From Oscillospiraceae bacterium (GTDB lineage Bacteria; Bacillota; Clostridia; Oscillospirales; Oscillospiraceae): a DNA stretch of 64,000 bases. The stretch covers positions 62,001-126,000 of the forward strand of contig JAHHRZ010000002.1 in NCBI GenBank assembly GCA_020025515.1, written 5' to 3'. The position numbers were made by a program, and so were the translations under genes. Below the pieces are notes generated by a model. It worked only from the letters and a program-made list of their open reading frames with translations. It made no database searches and had not been told where the DNA came from. Below, piece after piece: positions 1 through 9,669 of this stretch; position 1 is the stretch's first letter, and every line of letters begins with the position of its first letter.

Positions 1-831
1 CGTTGCCGGCAGGAGGCCGACCGCCTCGGCGTTTGTGCTGCTGCCCTTACATTTGACCTTCATCCGGACACTCTGGTAAGCGGTACCCAGGTCCGGCTTC
101 TCAGCAGCACCCAAGACCGCAGCCGTCTGATGCAGGAGCTGTATGGCATCGAAGAGGTTCTGACGCTCCATTTTGATGACGATATGTGCAGTATGGAATG
201 GCAGCAGTTCCTCCAAAAGATCCTCATTGAAAAGTATCACGCCGTTGGGCTCATCTGCGGCCATGATTTTCGCTTTGGTGCCGGCGGCCGCGGCACTGCC
301 GCCCTGCTGCAGGAGGCTGCCGCAAAGCATGGCATTTCCTGTGCCGTAGTGCCTGAATATCGTCTGGAAAACATTACCGTCTCTTCCACCTACATCCGAA
401 CCCTCATTGCCAGCGGTGAACTGGATCGGGCCAGATGGTTTCTGGGCCATCCTCACATGCTCTCCGGCAAGGTGGTGGAAGGACGACATCTGGGACGCAC
501 ACTGGGGATCCCCACTGCCAACCTGATCCCCAATCAGGAGCTGGTACTGCCCCCCAACGGCGTCTATGCCTGCCGTGTCCGAACTTCAGACGGTTCCTAT
601 ATGGCCGTGGCCAACATCGGCACCCGCCCCACTGTGCAGGGGCACAAGCTTACCATCGAGCCCTGGCTTTTGGACTACACGGGAGATCTCTATGGCCAGG
701 TGGTAACCCTGGAGCTGTGGCATTTTCTCAGAGAAGAGAAAAAATTCCCCAGTCTGGAGGCACTGCGCCACGAAATCCTGCGCAACGCCCAGCAAACCCG
801 TGCTTTCTTTGCCGACCCCACACAGACCTAA
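1..831 (+). CDS. ribF: Bifunctional riboflavin kinase / FAD synthetase (5' end outside window)
   Basis: Makes FMN from riboflavin and ATP, then FAD from FMN and ATP, in the cytoplasm. The frame is open from base 1, so the first ~35 residues of a ~310-residue family lie outside the window. Visible N-terminal nucleotidyltransferase motifs are FDLHP, GHDFRFG and SSTYIRTLIASGEL. The C-terminal riboflavin kinase domain shows GRHLGRTLGIPTANL, then GVYACRV, ANIGTRPTV and a tail starting EPWLLDYTGDLYG. Both domains look intact. The gene ends 191 bp before the next start and no clear terminator follows. Family assignment is very secure; only the start is unknown. Confidence 0.96.
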   Translation, partial: RCRQEADRLGVCAAALTFDLHPDTLVSGTQVRLLSSTQDRSRLMQELYGIEEVLTLHFDDDMCSMEWQQFLQKILIEKYHAVGLICGHDFRFGAGGRGTAALLQEAAAKHGISCAVVPEYRLENITVSSTYIRTLIASGELDRARWFLGHPHMLSGKVVEGRHLGRTLGIPTANLIPNQELVLPPNGVYACRVRTSDGSYMAVANIGTRPTVQGHKLTIEPWLLDYTGDLYGQVVTLELWHFLREEKKFPSLEALRHEILRNAQQTRAFFADPTQT

Positions 832-1022
832 CAAAAACATGATAAAAATGCTGCCGCAAGGCCGTTTTTCATAGACAGCAGCCACCTCATTCCCCCTTGC
901 GCATCATTTTAAGCACCCTTGTTCCCAATTTTTCCGGAAGTGTACACAACATTATGCTGTGTGCCTCCTGGAAGAAACACAGCGCACCCCACATATCAAA
1001 ACTTAGAAAATGGAGGTAATTT

Positions 1023-2369
1023 ATGATGCAATGTCCCAAATGTGGCTATACCAATCAAGACGGCAGCCTGTTCTGTAACGGCTGCGGTACCCCGCTGGTC
1101 TCCGCTTCCTCTGCCAGCACTCCTCAGGAAACCAAACCAAAACGCCGTGGAATGATGGTTGCAATTCTCTGTATTGTCTTAGTTGCTGCCATTGGCATCG
1201 GTGCAGCCGTTTGGATGCTGAATTCTCAACCAGAAGATCGTCTCTTGGAGGCTGTAAAAAAGACTGAAAAAACCATGAGCAGTCTGTATTCCCCAAATAA
1301 TAATATAGCTGCCCTGGGAGAAGGTTTTAGAAATTTACAGGAAACTAATGCGTTTACCATGCTCATGGAGATTAGTGATGGCTATGACATGGTGAATTTG
1401 CAAATGCACGGACAGGATGATGCTGGGTTATGTACGCTGTCATATGACCTGATGGGCACTTCCATAGATATGAACATCTATTTTGATCAGGAGCAGATCC
1501 AGCTGTCTATCCCCGACTACATGGATGAGGTTCTTGGGATGCCCACCGAAAATCTGGAGGAGAACCTGAAAAAATCCTGGATCGGTCAAAATATGGATAT
1601 TGAGGATCTCTCCGGCTTTGACCAGGTTTCCGGCATTACCTCTCCTTATGAGAAGGAGTGTCAGGCCATTATAGACAGCCTGGAAGTAGAGAAGCCCTCC
1701 ACTGTGGAGCTTACTCTGGGGGAGACTACACGCAAATGTGACGCATATCAGGTAAACTGCGATTCCAAGGCTGTCCTGGATTTCTATAAGGCTGCCTATC
1801 TCAACAACCCCGCTGTCTCCTCTGCATCCTCTGCGCTGCCCTATGATGACTCCGACTTTGAGGAAATTATGCAGCAGATGGATGATTTGGAAACCACCAT
1901 GTATGTAGACGACCGTGGTTACTGGATCGGCATGGACATTATGATCGAAGACGACGGTTTTGAACTCCGCTTTATCGGCACAGACAACATCTGCCAGACC
2001 ACTGCCATTTCCGTTATTTCCGATGGTTATAAAGAGACCATCCACTTCGTCAGCAATGTAACCACAGACGAAGTGGAGATCGTGATGCAGCAACCCATTA
2101 CCGGTGAGCAGTTGCCCTTCCTTCGCTACGGGAAGGATGCCACACTCGCCATTATGCCCGACGAAGTCGGCGCACCGGTGTTCCGGCTTGCTCCCGTCGA
2201 TGGTGGTGTGGAGCTGTCGTTTACGGATGATTACAGCAATAGTCATCTTACCATTGCACTGTATCCTATGACGGAAAAGGTGGCTCCTTTGGCTGATACG
2301 TATACCAACATACTGGAAATGGATGAAAATGATTTCATGGAACTGATTCTCTCCATCAGCGGCTCCTGA
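1023..2369 (+). CDS. Zinc-ribbon single-pass membrane protein of unknown function
   Basis: Unrecognised 448-residue protein. The N-terminus is a short cytoplasmic zinc ribbon (C4-P-K-C7, then C18-N-G-C21), followed by a Ser/Pro/Lys linker, a transmembrane helix at about residues 44-66, and a ~380-residue acidic part that should lie outside the cell. The start is supported by GGAGG at 1012-1016, six bases before the ATG. The outer part has no catalytic motif that I recognise. The zinc ribbon-helix-outer domain plan is shared with the foldase at 46024-47388. A strong terminator follows. Function unknown; possibly envelope sensing or scaffold, which is inference only. Confidence 0.85.
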   Translation: MMQCPKCGYTNQDGSLFCNGCGTPLVSASSASTPQETKPKRRGMMVAILCIVLVAAIGIGAAVWMLNSQPEDRLLEAVKKTEKTMSSLYSPNNNIAALGEGFRNLQETNAFTMLMEISDGYDMVNLQMHGQDDAGLCTLSYDLMGTSIDMNIYFDQEQIQLSIPDYMDEVLGMPTENLEENLKKSWIGQNMDIEDLSGFDQVSGITSPYEKECQAIIDSLEVEKPSTVELTLGETTRKCDAYQVNCDSKAVLDFYKAAYLNNPAVSSASSALPYDDSDFEEIMQQMDDLETTMYVDDRGYWIGMDIMIEDDGFELRFIGTDNICQTTAISVISDGYKETIHFVSNVTTDEVEIVMQQPITGEQLPFLRYGKDATLAIMPDEVGAPVFRLAPVDGGVELSFTDDYSNSHLTIALYPMTEKVAPLADTYTNILEMDENDFMELILSISGS

Positions 2370-2420
2370 TTTCATTTTCTCGTCCCACATCTGAATAAAT
2401 AAGAGCACATAAATAAAATG

Positions 2421-2465
2421 CAAGCAGCACCTGATCCGCAAAAGATCGGTGCTGCTTGTTTTTGT
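2421..2465. terminator. Intrinsic terminator between convergent genes
   Basis: Perfect 11-bp stem (2421-2431 with 2448-2458) with an inner GATC/GATC pairing and a T-rich tail (TTTTTGTT) on the plus strand. It ends the zinc-ribbon gene and lies just before the end of the convergent sirtuin gene. Confidence 0.85.
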
Positions 2466-2491
2466 TCTGCCTTTGTGGGCAGTCCTTTGCA

Positions 2492-3208
2492 TCAATGGAG
2501 TTTTGAGAAAATCTCTCCCAGTTTTTCATGAAAAACCAGGTTTGCATAGTCGTCATAGCCTGTAGCGTCCCGATTGATCAACACCAGACGAGAGCCATGA
2601 TAATACCGAATCAGACCGGCTGCCGGATATACCGTAAGGCTGGTCCCTGCCACAATCAGAAGGTCTGCCTGCTCAATAGCTTGGATGCTCTTGATGAGAG
2701 TATCCTCATTCAGGGATTCCTCATAGAGCACCACATCCGGCTTTACAATGCCGCCGCAGGTGCAGCGTGGAATGCCCCGGGCTTCTTTTACAAACTCCGC
2801 CGGATAGAATTTATGACAGTTCCGGCAGTAATTTCGCAAAACACTTCCGTGCAGCTCATAGACCCGCTTGCTGCCCGCTTTCTGATGCAGGCCGTCAATA
2901 TTCTGCGTCACGATCCCCAGAAGCTTTCCTTCTTTTTCCCACCGGGCCAGGGTTTTATGGGTAATATTGGGTGCAAACCCCAGGGGAAGCATTTTTTCCC
3001 GATAGAATCGGAAGAAATATTCCGGATTTCTCTCAAAAAAGCTGTGACTGATGATGGTTTCAGGAGGATATTCAAATTTTTGATTATAAAGTCCGTCCAC
3101 AGAGCGAAAATCCGGGATTCCCGACTCCGTGCTGACTCCCGCACCTCCAAAAAAGACAATGCGTTCGCTTTCATCGATCCACGACTGTAAGGTGTTCAAG
3201 TGTTCCAC
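2492..3208 (-). CDS. cobB: NAD-dependent protein deacylase (sirtuin, SIR2 family)
   Basis: Removes acyl groups from lysines using NAD+. Sirtuin signatures are all present: GGAGVSTESGIPDFRS for NAD binding, TQNIDGLHQKAG, the catalytic histidine in ELHGS, a zinc-binding set of four cysteines (C-x2-C, then C-x-C), and GTSLTVYPAAGL. The frame can be opened at an ATG at 3229, but AAGGAGGGA (3215-3223) lies inside that extension and sits six bases before a GTG at 3206-3208. I take the GTG as the start, giving 238 residues. It lies downstream of the pur operon on the same strand, separated by a hairpin without a T tract, so partial read-through is possible. Confidence 0.93.
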   Translation of the reverse strand: MEHLNTLQSWIDESERIVFFGGAGVSTESGIPDFRSVDGLYNQKFEYPPETIISHSFFERNPEYFFRFYREKMLPLGFAPNITHKTLARWEKEGKLLGIVTQNIDGLHQKAGSKRVYELHGSVLRNYCRNCHKFYPAEFVKEARGIPRCTCGGIVKPDVVLYEESLNEDTLIKSIQAIEQADLLIVAGTSLTVYPAAGLIRYYHGSRLVLINRDATGYDDYANLVFHEKLGEIFSKLH

Positions 3209-3274
3209 AAGCGATCCCTCCTTCTGCATTCCTTGTATTGCTTCTATCTGACTCTGGAGCCCTTTGGATATAGT

Positions 3275-3304
3275 GAGGCTGTTTCACCGAAATGAAACAG
3301 CCTC
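3275..3304 (-). terminator. Hairpin after the pur operon
   Basis: Perfect 12-bp inverted repeat (GAGGCTGTTTCA / TGAAACAGCCTC) with a 6-base loop, just beyond the purL stop. No T tract follows on the minus strand, so it may be a weak terminator or a 3'-end stabilising structure. Confidence 0.55.
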
Positions 3305-3313
3305 TGCGTGATA

Positions 3314-6300
3314 TTATTTGAAATAGCGGACAGCAGACTGGAACAGTTTCATATCTGTCTCGCCGGGAACATTCTTGTACAGACCAAAGCCCTTACGCTC
3401 GGAATGGCCCATCTTACCCAAAACACGGCCGTCCGGAGAGGTAATGCCCTCGATGGCGTAAATCGAACCGTTGGGGTTGAAGGACACATCCGTGGTGACA
3501 TTACCGGACAGATCCACATACTGGGTGGCAATCTGACCCTTGGCTGCCAACTCCTTCACCAGGGCTTCATCCGCCAGGAAGCGGCCTTCTCCGTGGGAAA
3601 TGGGCACCGTGTAGACCTCGCCCACCTGGGTGCCGGAAAGCCAGGGGCTCAGGTTGGAAGCCACACGGGTCCGCACCAGACGGGACTGGTGACGGCCAAT
3701 GACATTGTAAGTCAGGGTGGGGAAGTCTGCATCTGCATCCAGAATCTTGCCGTAGGGTACCAGACCCAGCTTAATGAGGGCCTGGAAGCCGTTGCAGATA
3801 CCCAGCATCAGACCGTCCCGCTTCTCCAGGAGATTTGTCACCTGTTCCTTCACCGCAGCGTTGCGGAAGAAGGCGGTAATAAACTTACCGGAGCCGTCGG
3901 GCTCATCGCCGCCGGAGAAACCGCCGGGGATAAAGACCATCTGAGACTGCTTGAGCTTCTGGGAGAATTCCTCCACGCTGCGGGAAATGGCATCTGCGGA
4001 GAGATTCCGAATCACAAAGATTTCGGCCTCAGCGCCGGCATCTTCCATGGCTCTGGCGGAATCATACTCACAGTTGGTGCCGGGGAACACGGGAATCAGC
4101 ACCTTGGGCTTTGCCACATGGACAGCAGGAGCTGCAACTACGCCGCCGGTATAGGACAATGTTTCCACAGGGGTCTTCGCATCGGGGATGTTGCAGGGAT
4201 ACACAGGCTCCAGCTTGTCCTCATAGGCCTTGAGCACGTCCTTCACATCCAGTTCTTCATTGCCATAGGCAAATGTACCCTGGTCTGTGACGGTGCCCAG
4301 GACCTGACCCACAGGCTCATGATCCTGCATCTCCAAAACAAAGCCGCCATAGGCATAGCCAAAGAGCGTATCCAGGCTGACCTCAGGGTTGAACCGGAAG
4401 CCGAAGCCCTCACCGAAGGCCATCTTCATAACGGCCTCAGCAGGGCCGCCCATGCCGGGGGTATAGGCAGAAACCACCTTGCCCTCCCGCTGCAGGCGGG
4501 TCACCAGCCGGAAGTGCTCCAGAAGGCTCTCGGTTTCCGGCAGACCCTTGTCGTTGTACTTGGGCATCAGCAGGCAAACCGTATTTCCAGCCTTTTTGAA
4601 CTGGTTGGGGACAATATTTCTCACATTCTCCGTGGTCACAGCAAAGGACACCAGAGTAGGAGGCACATCCAGATCCTCAAAGGTGCCGGACATGGAATCC
4701 TTGCCGCCAATGGCCGCAATCTTCAGTTCCTTCTGTGCCTGGAAGGCACCCAGCAGAGCCGCCAGAGGCTGACCCCAGCGCTTGGGATCCTTGCCTACAC
4801 GCTGGAAATACTCCTGGAAGGTCAGATATACATCCTCATAGGCCGCACCGGTTGCAACCAGCTTTGCAGCGGATTCCACCACCGCCAGATAGGCACCATG
4901 ATAGGGGCTTTTCTCCGTGACATAGGGGTTATAGCCCCAGGACATGAGAGAGCAGTCCTCCGTGTGGCCCTTTTCCAGGCTGACCTTGTGCACCATTGCC
5001 TGAATGGGGGTCTGCTGATTCTTTCCGCCGAAGGGCATCAGAACCGTGCCTGCACCAATGGTAGAGTCAAACCGCTCGGAAAGGCCACGCTTGGAGCAGG
5101 TATTGAGATCTGTAGCCAGACGGTTCATATTCTCACGGAAGGAGCCGGAGACGGCTGTGCGGTAATCCCCGCAGGGAGCCAGGTCAATGGTAATATGCTT
5201 TTCAGCGCCGTTGGAATCCAGGAACGCACGGCTCACATTGACAATGGTATTGCCCTTCCAGTTCATCACCAGCCGAGGCTCCTGGGTCACCTCTGCCACC
5301 ACAGTGGCCTCCAGGTTTTCCTGTGCGGCCAGCTCCAGGAACCGCTCTACATCATGGCTGGCCACTACAACCGCCATGCGCTCCTGAGACTCAGAAATGG
5401 CCAGCTCCGTGCCGTCCAGGCCCTCATATTTCTTAGGCACCCGGTTCAGATCGATCTTGAGGCCGTCTGCCAGTTCGCCGATTGCAACAGAGACACCGCC
5501 TGCGCCGAAGTCGTTGCAGCGCTTGATCATCCGGGTTGCCTCTGCGCAGCGGAACAGACGCTGCAGCTTCCGCTCCTCAGGTGCATTGCCCTTCTGTACT
5601 TCCGCACCGCAGTCCTGCAAAGAGCTGAGGGTGTGGCTCTTGGAAGAGCCGGTGGCACCGCCGCAGCCGTCACGGCCGGTGCGTCCACCCAGAAGGATGA
5701 CCTGATCTCCGGGCTGGGGACGCTCACGGCGCACATTGGATTCCGGAACCGCTGCCACAACCGCACCGATTTCCATACGCTTGGCTGCATAACCGGGGTG
5801 ATACAGCTCATCCACCATACCGGTGGCCAGACCAATCTGATTGCCATAGGAGGAGTAGCCGGCAGCGGCTGTGGTGACGATCTTTCTCTGGGGCAGCTTG
5901 CCGGGAATGGTCTCAGACACAGGTTTCAGAGGGTCCGCAGCACCGGTGACACGCATGGCGCCGTAGACATAAGCACGGCTGGCCAGAGGGTCCCGGATGG
6001 CGCCGCCAATGCAGGTAGCGGCCCCGCCGAAAGGCTCGATCTCAGTGGGGTGATTGTGGGTCTCGTTCTTGAACAGAAGAAGCCAGGGCTCCTCCACACC
6101 GTCAACCGTTACGGTCATATGGACGGTACAGGCGTTGATTTCCTCGCTCTCGTCAAGCTTGTCCAACATTGCGTTGCTGCGCAGATATTTGGCAGCCAGC
6201 GTACCGATATCCATGAGGTTGATGGGCTTGGTTCTGCCCAATTCCTTGCGGGTATTCAGGTACTCCTGATAGGCCTCCTCCAGAATGGGGTCGGCAAACT

Positions 6301-7000
6301 TCACGCTGTCAATGGTGGTGTTGAAGGTGGTATGACGGCAGTGATCGGACCAATAGGTATCGATCATACGGATTTCCGTAATGGTAGGGCAGCGGCCCTC
6401 TTCCCGGAAATAGGCCTGACAGAAGGTGATATCGTCCAGATCCATGGCAAGGCCCATGGATTTGACCATCTCAGAAAGGCCCTCCCGATCCAGCTCCAGG
6501 AACCCCTCCAGGGTTTCCACCGTCTGGGGGATGGCATAATCCACCTGCAGGGTCTCAGGCAGTTCCAGCGCAGCCTCACGAGCTTCCACAGGGTTGATGA
6601 CATATTTCTTAATGGCGGCAATGTCCTCCTGGGACAGGCTGCCTTCCAGAACATAGACCCGGGCGGTGCGCACCGTGGGACGCTCCCCCTGAGAGATGAT
6701 CTGGATGCACTGGGCCGCAGAGTCTGCCCGCTGATCGAACTGACCAGGCAGATATTCCACAGCAAACACAACGCCGTCCGTATTCACCGTTTCAAATGTC
6801 ACATCCAGCTGAGGCTCAGAAAATACATTTTTTACGGCGTAATCAAACAGATCTTTTTCGATATTTTCCACATCATAGCGGTTGATGACCCGGACTTTTT
6901 CCAGGGTCCGAATCTGCAAAAGCTCCCGCACCTCATGAAGCAGCTCCGCGGCTTCTTTGGCAAGCGCTTCTTTTTTCTCTACAAAAATGCGATAAACCAT
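3314..7000 (-). CDS. purL: Phosphoribosylformylglycinamidine synthase (PurL-PurQ fusion)
   Basis: Converts FGAR plus glutamine and ATP to FGAM. This is the large single-chain form (about 1,228 residues) with the glutaminase at the C-terminus. Visible are SDHCRHTTFNTTID, ETHNHPTEIEPFGGAA, GGRTGRDGCGGATGSSKSH and CNDFGAGGVSVAIGELADG in the synthase part. The class I amidotransferase shows FPGTNCEYDSARAMEDAGA, the cysteine nucleophile in GICNGFQAL, and SHGEGRF. An upstream in-frame start at 7033 exists, but GGAGGTACCCC directly before the ATG at 7000 fixes the start. It is the last gene of the pur operon, 43 bp from purD. Confidence 0.97.
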   Translation of the reverse strand: MVYRIFVEKKEALAKEAAELLHEVRELLQIRTLEKVRVINRYDVENIEKDLFDYAVKNVFSEPQLDVTFETVNTDGVVFAVEYLPGQFDQRADSAAQCIQIISQGERPTVRTARVYVLEGSLSQEDIAAIKKYVINPVEAREAALELPETLQVDYAIPQTVETLEGFLELDREGLSEMVKSMGLAMDLDDITFCQAYFREEGRCPTITEIRMIDTYWSDHCRHTTFNTTIDSVKFADPILEEAYQEYLNTRKELGRTKPINLMDIGTLAAKYLRSNAMLDKLDESEEINACTVHMTVTVDGVEEPWLLLFKNETHNHPTEIEPFGGAATCIGGAIRDPLASRAYVYGAMRVTGAADPLKPVSETIPGKLPQRKIVTTAAAGYSSYGNQIGLATGMVDELYHPGYAAKRMEIGAVVAAVPESNVRRERPQPGDQVILLGGRTGRDGCGGATGSSKSHTLSSLQDCGAEVQKGNAPEERKLQRLFRCAEATRMIKRCNDFGAGGVSVAIGELADGLKIDLNRVPKKYEGLDGTELAISESQERMAVVVASHDVERFLELAAQENLEATVVAEVTQEPRLVMNWKGNTIVNVSRAFLDSNGAEKHITIDLAPCGDYRTAVSGSFRENMNRLATDLNTCSKRGLSERFDSTIGAGTVLMPFGGKNQQTPIQAMVHKVSLEKGHTEDCSLMSWGYNPYVTEKSPYHGAYLAVVESAAKLVATGAAYEDVYLTFQEYFQRVGKDPKRWGQPLAALLGAFQAQKELKIAAIGGKDSMSGTFEDLDVPPTLVSFAVTTENVRNIVPNQFKKAGNTVCLLMPKYNDKGLPETESLLEHFRLVTRLQREGKVVSAYTPGMGGPAEAVMKMAFGEGFGFRFNPEVSLDTLFGYAYGGFVLEMQDHEPVGQVLGTVTDQGTFAYGNEELDVKDVLKAYEDKLEPVYPCNIPDAKTPVETLSYTGGVVAAPAVHVAKPKVLIPVFPGTNCEYDSARAMEDAGAEAEIFVIRNLSADAISRSVEEFSQKLKQSQMVFIPGGFSGGDEPDGSGKFITAFFRNAAVKEQVTNLLEKRDGLMLGICNGFQALIKLGLVPYGKILDADADFPTLTYNVIGRHQSRLVRTRVASNLSPWLSGTQVGEVYTVPISHGEGRFLADEALVKELAAKGQIATQYVDLSGNVTTDVSFNPNGSIYAIEGITSPDGRVLGKMGHSERKGFGLYKNVPGETDMKLFQSAVRYFK

Positions 7001-7042
7001 GGGGTACCTCCAATTTATCTTGTTGCGAAGCAAGTGTGTCGT

Positions 7043-8305
7043 TTACAGCGCCTCCAAAGCACGCTTTCCAATGTCACTGCGGCGGTAAGCATTTTCAAAG
7101 CGGACTTCCTCTGCCAGACGGTACGCTTCCTGAATGGCCTGGGGAAGCGTGTCAGCCAGTGCGGTCGTTCCGGTGACACGGCCACCGGAGGTCAAAAGTT
7201 TTCCCTCGGAAAGCTTGGCACCGGCCACGAAGGTATGGGCACTGGCTTCTTCCGACATTGTGATCTCAAATCCCTTCTCATAGGCCAAGGGATAGCCCTG
7301 AGAAGCCGTTACCACACAACAGGCAGATTTCTGAGAGAACTTGACCTCCGTCTCAGCCAGAGTCCCCTGGGTTGTGGCCTGCATAATGGTCAGAAGGTCG
7401 CTTTCCAGAAGAGGCAGCACCACCTGCGTCTCCGGATCACCAAACCGGCAGTTATATTCAATCACCTTAGGTCCGTCCTTGGTGAGCATGAGTCCAAAAT
7501 ACAGGCAGCCTGTAAAGGGCCGCCCCTCTGCCTCCATGGCCCGGATGGTGGGCAGGAAGATTTCATCCATACACTGCTTTGCAATGGCCTCGGTATAATA
7601 GGGATTGGGGGCAATGGTGCCCATGCCACCGGTATTGAGTCCCTGGTCATTGTCCATAGCACGCTTGTGATCCATGGAGGAAACCATGGGTTTCACGGTC
7701 TTTCCGTCGGTAAAGGACAGGACGGAAACCTCGGGGCCTTCCAGAAACTCTTCAATGACCACCGTGGAGCCGGAAGCACCGAACTTGGCATTCGCCATCA
7801 TGTCCGTCACAGCGTCCAAGGCCTGCTGGGTGGTCTCGCAAATAAGAACCCCCTTGCCCAGAGCCAGACCGTCCGCCTTCACCACCAGAGGCGCAGGCTG
7901 GGACTTTACATAGTCTTTAGCCGCCTGAAGATTGGAAAAGGTCTCATAGCGGGCTGTGGGGATGTTATATTTCTTCATGAGATCCTTGGAAAAAGCCTTG
8001 CTGCCTTCGATGATGGCGGCATTGGCTTTGGGTCCAAAGCATGGGACGCCAATTTCATTCAGCCGATCCACGCAGCCCAAAACCAGAGGATCATCCGGGG
8101 TCACCACAGCATAGTCCACAGGATGGGACTTGGCAAATGCCACGATTGCGTCCAGGTCTGTCGCAGAAACAGGAACGCAGGTGGCTTCTCCGGCCATGCC
8201 GCCGTTGCCGGGCACGGCGTAAATCTCCTGTACTTGGGGATTTTTCCGCAGGGAGCGAATCACGGCATGTTCTCTGCCGCCGCTGCCTACTACAAGAATA
8301 TTCAT
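7043..8305 (-). CDS. purD: Phosphoribosylamine-glycine ligase (GAR synthetase)
   Basis: Joins phosphoribosylamine and glycine with ATP to form GAR, the second step to IMP. The 420-residue ATP-grasp protein starts with the typical MNILVVGSGGREHA and shows GNGGMAGEAT, a central VVKADGLALGKGV, GPEVSVLSFTDGK, and the metal and substrate motif EYNCRFGDPETQ. AGGGAGGAAATTCCC precedes the ATG. It lies between the AICAR transformylase, after a 175-bp gap containing hairpins, and purL. Nothing unusual in the enzyme itself. Confidence 0.97.
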   Translation of the reverse strand: MNILVVGSGGREHAVIRSLRKNPQVQEIYAVPGNGGMAGEATCVPVSATDLDAIVAFAKSHPVDYAVVTPDDPLVLGCVDRLNEIGVPCFGPKANAAIIEGSKAFSKDLMKKYNIPTARYETFSNLQAAKDYVKSQPAPLVVKADGLALGKGVLICETTQQALDAVTDMMANAKFGASGSTVVIEEFLEGPEVSVLSFTDGKTVKPMVSSMDHKRAMDNDQGLNTGGMGTIAPNPYYTEAIAKQCMDEIFLPTIRAMEAEGRPFTGCLYFGLMLTKDGPKVIEYNCRFGDPETQVVLPLLESDLLTIMQATTQGTLAETEVKFSQKSACCVVTASQGYPLAYEKGFEITMSEEASAHTFVAGAKLSEGKLLTSGGRVTGTTALADTLPQAIQEAYRLAEEVRFENAYRRSDIGKRALEAL

Positions 8306-8480
8306 GGGAATTTCCTCCCTCTATATATTGGGATTCTCCGGAGGCAAATTGCCCCCGGAGTCAGCTCTTCAAAAGCTTCACAGGCTTGCGCAAATTCTAC
8401 TGGCGGCTCGCCGGGCAAAGCTTCTGTATCGGCTTATAGGTGCGCAAAGGGATGCAGGCTCCCCTTGCGCATGAATCTTC
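8306..8480 (-). other. Hairpin-containing gap inside the pur operon
   Basis: This 175-bp spacer has no convincing gene. It holds an 11-bp stem (8336-8360; CTCCGG arms, one G-U pair), a small GGCG-gct-CGCC hairpin near 8401-8411, and TTGCGC/GCGCAA copies facing each other. It could trim expression of purD-purL relative to the upstream genes, or be decayed repeat DNA. Confidence 0.4.
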
Positions 8481-9665
8481 TTAGTGATGGAACAGCCGCA
8501 TGCCGGTGAAGGCCATGACCATGTTGTTCTTATCACATTCTTCAATGACCAAGTCGTCACGGATGGAGCCACCGGGCTGGGCCACATAGGAAACGCCGGA
8601 TTTCAGGGCACGCTTGATGTTATCCGCAAAGGGGAAGAATGCATCGGAGCCCAGAGAAACGCCGGTGCGGCTTGCCAGGAATTCCCGCTTGTCTTCCTCC
8701 GTGAGAGGCTCGGGGCGAGAAGTGAAATAATTCTGCCAGATGCCCTCTGCACAGACATCTTCTTCGTTGCCATTGATATAGCCGTCAATGACATTGTCCC
8801 GATTGGGACGGCCCAGGTCAGAACGGAAGGGCAGTGCCAAGGTCTTGGGATGCTGACGCAGGAACCAGGTGTCTGCCTTGGAGCCTGCCAGACGGGTGCA
8901 GTGGATTCTGGACTGCTGACCGGCACCAACGCCGATGGCCTGACCGTCAATGGCGAAGCAGACGGAATTGGACTGGGTGTATTTCAGGGTGATGAGTGCC
9001 ACAATAAGATCCCGCTTTGCGCTGTCGGGCAGTTCTTTGTTTGCAGTCACCAGATTGCTCAGCAGTGCCTCATCAATCTTGAAATTGTTGCGGCCCTGAC
9101 GGAAGGTGACGCCATAGACCTGCTTTTCCTCTGCTTCCATGGGAACATAGTCGGGGTCAATGGCAACCACATTATAGCCGCCCTTACGCTTGGTTTCGAG
9201 AATGGCCAAAGCTTCCTCGGTGTAGCCGGGGGCAATCACACCGTCGGAAACCTCCTTCGCCAAAAGGGAGGCGGTGAGAGCGTCACAGGGATCGGACAGT
9301 GCCACCCAGTCACCAAACGAGCACATCCGGTCGGTTCCTCTGGCTCTGACATAGGCGCAGGCCAGGGGGTTCTCATCCAGCCCCTGTACGTTCTCTACAA
9401 AGCAGGCCTTTTTCAGCTCCAGAGGCAGGGGCAGACCCACTGCGGCAGAGGTGGGGGAAACATGTTTGAATGAAGTGGCGCAGGGCAGGCCGGTGGCCTG
9501 CTTCAGCTCCTTGACCAGCTGATAAGAATTAAATGCATCCAGAAAATTGATGTAACCGGGACGTCCGTTGAGAATGGTAACAGGCAGGTCACTGCCGTCA
9601 GCCATATAGATCTTGGCAGGTTTCTGGTTGGGATTGCAGCCATATTTCAGTTCAAATTCCTTCAT
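8481..9665 (-). CDS. AICAR transformylase, stand-alone (PurH C-terminal domain only)
   Basis: Formylates AICAR to FAICAR with 10-formyl-THF. The 394-residue protein matches only the transformylase half of PurH: LKYGCNPNQKPA at the start, then FKHVSP, FGDWVALSDPCD, GVIAPGYTEEAL, the RxK-like stretch LITLKYTQSNSVCFA, and an end rich in motif residues (DAFFPFADNIKRALKSG, AQPGGSIRD). The IMP cyclohydrolase half of ordinary PurH is absent, and the separate enzyme at 11132-11848 fills that step. GAGGGTG precedes the ATG. It lies 4 bp from purB in the operon. Confidence 0.92.
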   Translation of the reverse strand: MKEFELKYGCNPNQKPAKIYMADGSDLPVTILNGRPGYINFLDAFNSYQLVKELKQATGLPCATSFKHVSPTSAAVGLPLPLELKKACFVENVQGLDENPLACAYVRARGTDRMCSFGDWVALSDPCDALTASLLAKEVSDGVIAPGYTEEALAILETKRKGGYNVVAIDPDYVPMEAEEKQVYGVTFRQGRNNFKIDEALLSNLVTANKELPDSAKRDLIVALITLKYTQSNSVCFAIDGQAIGVGAGQQSRIHCTRLAGSKADTWFLRQHPKTLALPFRSDLGRPNRDNVIDGYINGNEEDVCAEGIWQNYFTSRPEPLTEEDKREFLASRTGVSLGSDAFFPFADNIKRALKSGVSYVAQPGGSIRDDLVIEECDKNNMVMAFTGMRLFHH

Positions 9666-9669
9666 TTTT

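Noticed and set aside
3308..8509. Very long plus-strand open frame (about 1,730 codons) opposite purL and purD
   Set aside because: It is antisense to clearly conserved enzymes, has no ribosome site or family motif, and is rich in His/Gly/Gln/Leu as expected from reverse-complementing biased codons.
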